From contig PAVV01000020.1 in NCBI GenBank assembly GCA_002713185.1, positions 16,822-50,251 of the forward strand: 33,430 bases of DNA, in the 5' to 3' direction. Source of the stretch: Methanobacteriota archaeon. GTDB taxonomy: Archaea > Thermoplasmatota > Poseidoniia > Poseidoniales > Thalassarchaeaceae. The position numbers and the translations under genes are program-made. The notes below the pieces were generated by a model. The model was not told where the DNA came from, made no database searches, and was given only the letters and a program-made list of their open reading frames with translations. Of the stretch, positions 16,584-25,300 are shown piece by piece. Numbering within the stretch: position 1 is the stretch's first letter; every line of letters begins with the position of its first letter.

Positions 16584-17963
16584 TCAGGCCCCCTCACTAG
16601 GGGTTCCTTCCATGGACAGGATAGTTTCATTTACGTCATTGGCGAGTTTATTGAGTAAATCATCGCTCAGATTTCGAGTCGTTCCAGTTACGAAATCATT
16701 GAGATCGGATAGGTTGAATTCTCCGTTGGTTTGGCAAATCCAGCCCGCGATCTCTCTACAAAAAGCTTTGATTTGCGCCCTCTCGCTCGAGAGAATAGAA
16801 CTCGAGCTTTCCCATATTTGCGATTTTTCGTCCATCTTGGCATAAACGAAAGAGCGAAAATTCGCCTGTGACAGGTTTTTCAGTGCCATTTGGAAGTTAT
16901 CTTCGACCGATGCGATGACTTCCTCCCCTTTTTCCAGAGTCTCGTCGTAATTCCAATCTATCCCAAGTTTCCGAGATCTACGAATCCAATGTTCCATATC
17001 GTAGATAGTGTCCTCAGGATGTAGGCTACCGGGGGCAAAGGAGGATGGCCATGAGAAATCCATTACAGTAATACTCTTATTTCTAGGAAATGGATTATTC
17101 AATGTGAAGGTTGGTTTTTTATTCCTCAATGTCGATATAACAAGGTCCGCCTCTCCAGCTGACTCGACCCATTGTTCTAGGGTCATAATATCGCATCTTT
17201 CGGATAGGTAGGGATATCGAGAAGAGGAAATTTCAGGGTCGCGAGATATTACTGTAATGGACTTTTGATTTTGTTGAATGAGTGACTCTACTGCTTTGGA
17301 CCCCATCTCTCCAAAACCAAGAACGAGATTGTTAAGCTGCTTATTTCCATCAATCATTTCAGCCATAGCGTTAGTACCCAAGTTAAGCATCGACTCCGCG
17401 GTTTTATCGAAACCCATTTCCTTTCGTACGATTCTGTTTGCAGCGATGACATGATCAAATAGCGCACAATTAACCGATGAAATGTGGTTATTTTGCTTGT
17501 GCCAAGAGACAGCATCTCTAAATTGCCCCATGACTTGAAGTTCACCTACAATAAATGAGTCCAGACCACTACATATTCTCACTAAATCTCTCCAAACCGC
17601 CATTCCGTCTGACTTCCGAAACGGTGCTGCAAAGACTCCGATAACTTCCTCGATAGCTAGGATCAACTCTTCCGCCTTCACGCCGAAACCGACGTATAGG
17701 ACCCTGTTACAAGTCGAAAACTCAAATACTTCTCCCCCTGTAAAACCTCGTAGTTTAGAGACGAGTTCGTTTTTCTCAAAATCTGACATGCCTTCGCTGG
17801 TTAGGGCCTCAACTGATTCTTTTGTGTCTGAGTCTAGCTTCATAGAAACCATACAAATCCCATCCATTAATGACTCGCCATTTGCATGGGAAGACGCCGT
17901 TTTGTCAGTAGTGAATGAGGTTATATCCGATATATTCACCCTTACGTTCGGACCCTTCAGCAT
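16584..17963 (-). CDS. hemA: Glutamyl-tRNA reductase
   Basis: A 459-residue HemA, the NADPH-dependent enzyme that starts the C5 route to tetrapyrroles by reducing glutamyl-tRNA to glutamate-1-semialdehyde. The nucleophile is Cys85 in FSTCNR, followed by GLDSFIVGELQVMGQFRDA, the NADPH-binding LVLGFGEMGSKA and a helical C-terminal dimerisation region. The residue pair after STCNR is V-L instead of the usual x-E. The Cys is at 85 rather than about 50, so there is an N-terminal extension of roughly 35 residues or the true start is internal (Met33 or Met38). I chose ATG 17963 because GTGAGGTGGTG lies directly before it; GTG at 17972 is also possible. It is the first gene of the operon. Confidence 0.92.
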   Translation of the reverse strand: MLKGPNVRVNISDITSFTTDKTASSHANGESLMDGICMVSMKLDSDTKESVEALTSEGMSDFEKNELVSKLRGFTGGEVFEFSTCNRVLYVGFGVKAEELILAIEEVIGVFAAPFRKSDGMAVWRDLVRICSGLDSFIVGELQVMGQFRDAVSWHKQNNHISSVNCALFDHVIAANRIVRKEMGFDKTAESMLNLGTNAMAEMIDGNKQLNNLVLGFGEMGSKAVESLIQQNQKSITVISRDPEISSSRYPYLSERCDIMTLEQWVESAGEADLVISTLRNKKPTFTLNNPFPRNKSITVMDFSWPSSFAPGSLHPEDTIYDMEHWIRRSRKLGIDWNYDETLEKGEEVIASVEDNFQMALKNLSQANFRSFVYAKMDEKSQIWESSSSILSSERAQIKAFCREIAGWICQTNGEFNLSDLNDFVTGTTRNLSDDLLNKLANDVNETILSMEGTPSEGA

Positions 17964-18195
17964 TACCACCACCTCACTCTATACTTGACAATGCCCATTA
18001 TACGAATCTTTGTTATTTCTATGCTGTAACTTTTTGACTCACGGAGGATCATAATCTCAGTGAGGTTATAACTGAAACCTGACCATGTTTTGGTAATAAT
18101 ATTATGTCAAGGCCACATTCAATAAAATCATTAGATCATTGCATCAGTCACCATGTTCCAAACAAAAGGTAAATCTGAGTACCATGAATTACTAA
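17964..18195 (-). promoter_or_regulatory. Upstream region of the heme operon
   Basis: This 232-base stretch between gpsA and hemA is the longest non-coding stretch in the window and must hold the heme operon promoter. On the - strand AGAGTGAGGTGGTGGTA directly precedes the hemA ATG and serves as ribosome binding site. A TATA-like CGTATAATGG lies around 17995-18005. The distal half is AT-rich and could also hold the gpsA terminator region boundary, although gpsA is transcribed away from a separate start. No clear riboswitch or palindromic operator was recognised. Confidence 0.45.
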
Positions 18196-19209
18196 CTATT
18201 CTACCTCATACGCTCCAGCCATCTTTCTCACTGCATCTTCTACCGTGATATCCCCGTCCAGAAGCAACCCCAGTGTCTTTAGGAATGGCGTTTGAAAGCC
18301 AATTCTTGCGGATCTGTTCAGGAACATCCTTGTCGCCCTGACTCCCTCGGCAACCATGTGCATCTCCTCCAGAGATTCTTCCAGGCCCTTTCCTGAGCCC
18401 AGCATCTCTCCAAGAGTTCTGTTCCTACTCCTTGGGCTGGTTGCTGTGACGTAGAGATCACCAATTCCCGCTGGTCCGAAAGCCGTATTCGGATCAGCTC
18501 CCATTTCCTCTAGAAGTCCAAGTCCCTCGCTGTAGCCGGACAGCACCATTGCGGCCTTCAAATTGTCACCTCCGATTGTGTCTTTCAAACCGTCCACTAG
18601 TCCGCATGCTAGGGCGACGCAATTTTTGTACGCGCCCCATAGCTCGGCTCCTACCGGATCTCCAGCGGGAGTAAGAATTAGAGAATCGGTTGATAGCCTC
18701 TCTGCCACCCTCTTTGCAACTACCGTATCATGACAAGCCACCAAGGCGTTAGTTATCACGCCCCTAGCTACTTCCGGAGCGATAGTAGGACCTGTCATTA
18801 CGACAACTTGGTTCGACATGCTAGCGTCCGAAAGCCTTCTCTCTATTGCGTCGGAAATCAATCCCGAGCCCCCTTCTGAGGAGGGTGCAAGACCTTTGGC
18901 GAGATCAACAATCAGATGGGATGGCCTCAGATTTGGAATAAGCAGGTCCACCACTCCAAGTATCACAGAGCTGGGAAGTGCCAGAACCAGAATCTCACAA
19001 GAATCAGTTACATCGGTAATCTCCATCGTACAGTCCATCTCTGGGATTTTGTACCCCGGCAGGTACTTCTTGTTCTCCTTAGAGTTCATCATCGACTCAT
19101 ATACATCTTGCTCGACGGTCCATCCAAGCACATTGTGTCCATCCTTGCACCACACAAGAGCCAGTGCCGTCCCCCAGTTGCCTAGTCCGAGAATCCCTAT
19201 TCGTGCCAT
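18196..19209 (-). CDS. gpsA: NAD(P)-dependent glycerol-3-phosphate dehydrogenase
   Basis: A 337-residue GpsA, which reduces dihydroxyacetone phosphate to sn-glycerol-3-phosphate, the backbone of bacterial-type phospholipids. The N-terminal GILGLGNWGTALA is the Rossmann motif, LPS in LALPSSVI marks the nucleotide domain, the active-site lysine is in WGAYKNCVALACGL, and GIGDLYVTATSPRSRNR is the C-terminal signature. The start is ATG at 19209. Most archaea make glycerol-1-phosphate with an unrelated enzyme; G3P dehydrogenases have been reported in Marine Group II, where the G1P enzyme appears missing. The gene stands alone, divergent from tRNA-Leu and upstream of, but separated by 232 bases from, the heme operon. 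Confidence 0.95.
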   Translation of the reverse strand: MARIGILGLGNWGTALALVWCKDGHNVLGWTVEQDVYESMMNSKENKKYLPGYKIPEMDCTMEITDVTDSCEILVLALPSSVILGVVDLLIPNLRPSHLIVDLAKGLAPSSEGGSGLISDAIERRLSDASMSNQVVVMTGPTIAPEVARGVITNALVACHDTVVAKRVAERLSTDSLILTPAGDPVGAELWGAYKNCVALACGLVDGLKDTIGGDNLKAAMVLSGYSEGLGLLEEMGADPNTAFGPAGIGDLYVTATSPRSRNRTLGEMLGSGKGLEESLEEMHMVAEGVRATRMFLNRSARIGFQTPFLKTLGLLLDGDITVEDAVRKMAGAYEVE

Positions 19210-19310
19210 TTTTGCCAGTTTGAGGGGCGCAAAGACCCTGTTATGACCCTATGGGGGTCGAGACGCGTATGCGCTGCCTTCTTGGTGGGTAATTATTCGC
19301 AAGGGACAGA
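19210..19310. promoter_or_regulatory. Divergent spacer between gpsA and tRNA-Leu
   Basis: This 101-base spacer must hold the promoters of gpsA (-) and tRNA-Leu (+). TAATTATT at 19290-19297 is the only clear AT-rich box and lies about 14-21 bases before the tRNA, rather close for a standard TATA position. A short inverted repeat GACCC/GGGTC (19245-19259) is present but too small to interpret. Confidence 0.3.
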
Positions 19311-19395
19311 GCAGGGGTACCCGAGTGGTCAAAGGGGCTGGGTTTAGGTCCCAGTGCGTAGTGCTTCGCAGGTTCAAATCCTGCCCCCTGCACCA
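19311..19395 (+). tRNA. tRNA-Leu (anticodon TAG), CCA encoded
   Basis: The cloverleaf can be drawn directly. Acceptor stem GCAGGGG (19311-19317) pairs with CCCCTGC (19385-19391), followed by discriminator A and an encoded CCA. The anticodon stem CTGGG/CCCAG (19338-19342 and 19350-19354) holds the loop TTTAGGT, anticodon TAG at 19345-19347, reading CUA and other CUN leucine codons. The T arm is GCAGG-TTCAAAT-CCTGC (19368-19384). The 13-base variable region (19355-19367) is long, as expected for a class II leucine tRNA. Only four bases separate the 3' end from the stop codon of the convergent protease gene. Confidence 0.95.
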
Positions 19396-19399
19396 CAAT

Positions 19400-22300
19400 C
19401 TATTGGATCCTGATTCTTTTGGATCTGAGTTTCGTGACTCCCCTATCCTTCCAATTGATTGCCCTGTAACCCATAAATCCTATGAATGCGATGGACGATA
19501 CAATTGCTATCCATGCTTCAGAGCTCAGAGGCCTCCCTGGGTCCTTGCTCCAAACTCCGAATCCATCTGCTCCAAGATCTCCATCAACTATGTCCAGAAT
19601 GCCATCATTGTCGTCGTCTACATCATAGTAGTCTGAGATGCCGTCTCCGTCGGTGTCTACCGCGGTTTCCGAGGAGGGAATTTCTGCCCCATCTCCGCTA
19701 TCAGTCTCTATTATTCCAATATCATCCCCGGGAAGTACTTTCACAGGGCACCCTAACTCGTTTCCTGGTAGAGCAATCAGTTCGATCATATTGTCCATGG
19801 AGGGGTTAATTCCGGCTTCATAGGGGCACTCGTCGGTGTTGTCCCCTATTCCGTCAGAGTCCGAGTCCTGCCATTCCGTCGAATCGTTGGGGAAAAGGTC
19901 CCTATTGTCACCTATGTTGTCACCGTCTGTATCATTCCATTCTGAAGGATCAAGGCTGAATGCATCAACAGTGTCATTGTAACCATCATTATCATCATCG
20001 GTATCATTCTGGTCTCCTATGCTGTCTCCATCGGTATCATACCAATTATACTCATCGAGAGGAAATGCGTCTCCATTGGGGAGTGCGATACAGTCTGACA
20101 GTCCATCATCATCCAGATCAGGAGGGCTCCCTTCATAGGAATCCTTTGGATCATCGCACAGTCCATCATTGTCGTCGTCCGGATCCGCATTATCACCGAA
20201 CGTGTCCCCGTCAAAGTCGGACCATTCCTCTGGGTTGTCAGGGAATACATCGAACCAATCGGATCTGCCATCCCCATCATCATCGTTGTCTGTATTGTCT
20301 CCTATGCCATCCCCATCGCCGTCTTTCCACTCTGCTTGATTATTTGGGAAGGCATCTTCAGTATCGTTGAAACCATCATTATCGTCATCCAGGTCTATAC
20401 TGTCAGGGATATTATCTCCATCAGAGTCAGCAGAAATATTCGGATCTAACCAGTCGAAATCTTGGGTATTGGGAACCCCATCGTTATCTGCATCGCTATC
20501 AAACTGATCAGGGATCTTATCCCCGTCGAAGTCGTTCATGCAATTATCGAAGTTTGTCGAACCCAGGTTTAGAGTAGATTGTCCATCGGGACAGGCAGTC
20601 TGGGTCACTGCTTCGAACTCTGAAACATAGAACCCTAGAGAGGCTAGAGTGCAAGTAGCTTGCCCTTTCAGACTGGAGTAAGTACCTCGAGTACAACCGA
20701 TTTGCTCCAGTTCTCCCGAATAAGGGACGCTGAAACCCCTGTCAGCTAGAATGCATGAGGTCTGTGAGGAATTAGGCTGGTAAGTTCCGGGGGAACAGGG
20801 AAGCTGTTCTTTCGATCCATGCCCCAGGTCTATCACGGTAGGTGAATACCTGTTAGTGGTCGAACCATCTCCTACTTGGCCTTTCGAGTTGATTCCCCAG
20901 CACTGCAGACTGGCGTCTGTAAGTATGGCGCATGAATGCCTATGTCCCACAGAAATTGAAAGCACCTCGTGATCTAGGACTAAGGTTTTTGGAAGGTGCC
21001 AACCACCGGATATCGGCGTACCATCACCTATCTGCCCATATGCGTTGTCGCCCCAGCAAGACATCTCTCCAGAGTCGAATAGTGCGCATGAATGGAAGAG
21101 ACCAACTTGGATATCTGTTGGGGATTGAGTGGAGTCAAGTGGTACTGGCATCGGAATCCCCGCTCGCGTAGTTCCTCCGTTTCCAAGTTGCCCATACGAG
21201 TTGTATCCCCAACAGTACATCGATCCGTCGTTCATGCCAACACAGGAATGGAATGCCCCAGAATCAACAGTCACTGCACTGCTGTTGCTCGGAATTTCGA
21301 TATCTACTGGACTCAACTTATCACTAAATGAACCATCGCCCAATTGGCCGTGCCAGTTGTCGCCCCAGCATCTTAATGACCTATCTGCCATTATAGCACA
21401 CGTATGGTAGGAACCAGATGAGACTTCATGCACTCCCGCATCACCCAATGGAACGCTTGTTGGGGCGTGCCTCTCTGAACGACTTCCATCACCAAGCTGC
21501 CCGTTGCTGTTATCTCCCCAACACATGAGGCTCGTATCCTCCATGACCGCACATGTGTGGGACTCTCCAGCTGATATGCTGAGAGCGACTCCTCCACTAA
21601 GATCAGCACTGACTGCAGTCAGCCTCTCCAAAGTGGTCCCATCCCCTAGCTGGCCGAACTCATTCGATCCCCAACATCGGACAGAACCGTCGTCCATTAG
21701 TGCACAGGAGTGGTATGATCCAGAGCTGATTTCGGACACTGTTCTACCCAACGGCATGATTGCCTTTTCGGGTTGATGATGATCTGTTCTGGTCCCATCC
21801 CCTAGCTGCCCGTTGCTGTTCTCCCCCCAGCAGCTAACAGATCCATCGTCAAGAATCGCACAACTGTGAAGTGCTCCCGACGAAACCTGCGTGAGCACTG
21901 GGACACTGTGCCCCGCCTCAGCCCAGTTGCAGGCATCTGCCGAGATTTGACCGTATTCGTCATTATATTTTCCTGCAGGACATGGCGTACCTTCTGATGC
22001 CCCAGGATCTGAAACGAAGTATCCTGGTCTGGCATCTTCGCAGGAGGTCTGGGCTGGGAGCTCTTGGAATTCTCCAGGAGAGCAGAGGGACTGATCGGTA
22101 GCCCCGTAGGTGTCGGTGTAATGGCCGGGGGTTGTTGGCGTCATTACGGTACTTCCGAGTGTGCTGACGTAGTAACCGGGAGTAGCTTGCCTGCAGGTGA
22201 AACGCCCATATTCTCCCGTGCCACAGCTAGCAGCAACTGTGGGATTCGTGTCATCACTGTCCAATCCCACGGGAAAGCCATCCCCATCCATATCCGAGGC

Positions 22301-25300
22301 TACATTCACTTCGAAGATATTCAAATCTCCGTTATCGTTCCAGTCTCTTTCAGAGGATCCAACATATGACCACCTTGGAATTTCGAATTCTTCCGGTGAA
22401 CTACCAATTGAAAGACCTCCATCGGAGCCAGAACCACCCCAGCACCTCGCTAGGTCATTTGTCGCTACTACGCATGTATATGACCCTCCGGAAGCTAGAG
22501 AAAGAGCACCGAGATTCAGCCCTAGATCTATTGCAGTAATCGAGGTCACTTGGTTAGATGTGCTTCCGTCCCCAACTTGACCCTCCGAACTCCCTCCCCA
22601 ACAGTGAAGCATCCTAGTGGTGTCAACTGCGCATGTTTGTTTTGCCCCAATTTCTAGTGTCGTAATCCCTGTGAGAATCGCTGAGACCGAATTGGCATCA
22701 TTTTGCTGATTCGTCCCACCATCACCCAATTGGCCGAATGAGTTGTCACCCCAGCATTTCAGGCTCTTACTGGTGCTTGAGAAGATTACGCATGTATGGG
22801 CACCTCCAGCCGAAACTGCCACCGCATCTCCACCGACAGTAATGCTGACTGGCGAGCTCTTATCTGATGGTGCAGAACCATCCCCAAGCTGTCCATTTTC
22901 GTTATTGCCCCAGCAATGTAGTGAGGAGTCGCTTAGAACTGCGCATGTGTGACCCGCACCAGCTGACATGCCCAATACAGTTTCTGGGAGAGCTATTGAT
23001 ACCGGATTCGCGCTATCATCGAAACTGTTGTCGCCAAGTTGCCCACCATCATTGGCCCCCCAACACTCCATGCTCGCGTCGTTGAGTATGGCGCAAGAAT
23101 GCGCCCCTCCCGATGAGATTTGAACAGGAACTCCAGAAAGCCCGTCAACATATACGGGCACATTAGAGTCTTCTTCGCTTCCATCCCCTAGCTGGCCGAA
23201 CTCATTCGACCCCCAGCACACCAGCTCGCCATTATCCAACACGGCACAGGTGTGATCGTGTCCTGCACTAACTGAAACTGCGGTTCTGCCGGTCGGTAGA
23301 GATACCTCAGTCATCGTGAGCCTGTCTATTGTGGTCCCATCCCCTAGCTGCCCGTTGCTGTTCTCTCCCCAGCACTGAAGAGAGCTATCATCAAGAATCG
23401 CGCAGATGTGGTTTCCTCCAACACTCATCGTGGTCTCCGTAAAAATAGAACCTGCTTGGAAGCCTGGGCTGACTAATCCATCGGAAACTGGATGCCTCAT
23501 GTCAGTGATGACTCCTTCATTAGATGCTAGGTAGTACTTTTGAGCGGAGTCGATCACCTGAACCCCGGTTACGATAACCTCCCAATCTCCAGCTTCAGGA
23601 GTACCGTCTACAGTTATTCCAACTAAATTGTTTACAGCATCGTTAGAGTAAGTCTCTATTACTCCGCTGGGGCTCTTCAACATGATGTCCAGATCATTAC
23701 GAAGTTGGGATGTAGTAAGAGGGGAGTTGGGAGGGTCATTCCATGCTAGGACTATTCTGAATTGCTCAATCCCAGAGTCCGGGATTGTGAGCTTGAATGA
23801 ATGACTTTCATCAGTTGCAATATCGATACCTTCCGTGAACCCGCTTCCAATCACCGACTGGAGGTCAACCCTGCCCCATCCTTCGTGGTTATTTGGCGCC
23901 TTTTCCACAGCTCCGTTCTCACCATCCCCGCCTGAGTTGTACTGCCCCATTAGGTCATGTGCTCCCGCGGCCATTATCGCCTTTATCAGCGCAGAGTCAG
24001 GGCAGTCACTGCTTGGGGGATTTTGCAGGAGATGGCAGTCATAAGCTCCAATGTTGTTCAGATATTCTAGAACCAAGGCAATTGATCCTGCTGTAATCGG
24101 GGTTGCCATGGACGTACCATATTTGTGGGTATACATCCCTCCTGACAAATCATAACCAACCCTCTCGTCCGCCTCGCTAGATCTAGTGGATATTATCCAG
24201 GTACCCGGGGCGACTAGGTCTGGTTTTATTCGACCATCGGCAGTAGGGCCCCGATTCGAGAATGCAGCCATTCCCTCGGGATCATCCGCTCCTGTATCTG
24301 TAAAGATCGGGCTCTGACTCCACTTCTCATCAGTATGGGGGTGGGGGCACTCACCAGAAGCAGCAGGGTAACCCCCAAACGTGCAGAAATTCCTGTAAGG
24401 TATGGAATATAGATCCAGAGTATATCGGAAGTTCTCGGAAGCTCCAATGGATAGTATATTCTTTGCAGTAGCTTGCCTATTGTGCGCTCCAAGATTTATT
24501 TCCCCATCCTTGCCACTGCTACAAGTTAGCTGATCGAACGAGTTGTAGGAGCAGTCCATAGCATCATTGCCCATGGCAAATAGTATTGTAAGATCCTCGA
24601 AGTCGTTGGCTTCCGTATCGAGTTCCAGACTAGCTGAACTGTAGTAATTCCAGCATTGCGAGCCGCTGCAACCGCTAGTGGAATCGGGACCAGTCCCCCA
24701 AGAGTTTGTGTGTATCCTAGCTCCTGCATTGTGTGCCTCAGTTAGAAAGGTCTCGTAAGAGGGGGGACAAAGCCTGGAACCGCCACAAGTCCCTCCTTCT
24801 GCATATACTCCTTGCATGAACAGGTGGGCATCCGGAGCCACCCCACTGTGATCGCTCCCATCGACTCCGTCAGTATCAGAGTTTGCTCCATTTCCGAGCA
24901 CCGAACCAGCTACGTGCGTACCGTGACCATTCGGATCGTTCGGCCCGTCAGTGCAGGTAGTGCAAGTGTAGGAGGACATCCCAATGATTCTACCCGCGAA
25001 GTCTGAATGTATTCCGCTGTTTACCGAGCTGCAGTGCGCCAAGCTATTACACTCAACACCAGTGTCAAGTCCAGAGTCCATTACCCCAACTATGATTCCT
25101 TCACCGGTTAGGGACCCCCCATTAGAGACCATGTTTGACACATCCCCTACCCAATCAGCATCGATTATATCGGCTGCCGCCTGATTGTCCAGTTGGGAGG
25201 GGTAACTAGGCTCTATCCATTCAACGAAGCTTTCGGAAATCAGTAATTCAACTTCTTTGTCGTTCACTAGAACATCTGCTATCCTTTCAGAACGATAGTC

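Noticed and set aside
17964-17972. GTG start for hemA three codons upstream
   Set aside because: The GTG lies inside the GAGGTGGTG tract that serves as ribosome binding site for ATG 17963; either is possible but ATG is favoured.
19245-19259. Inverted repeat GACCC/GGGTC upstream of gpsA
   Set aside because: Five-base arms are too short to distinguish from chance.
20800-23460. Possible CRISPR-like or tandem repeat array
   Set aside because: Spacing is about 150-160 bases, repeats are imperfect and in frame, and they encode RCC1 blades; there are no unique short spacers and no cas genes.
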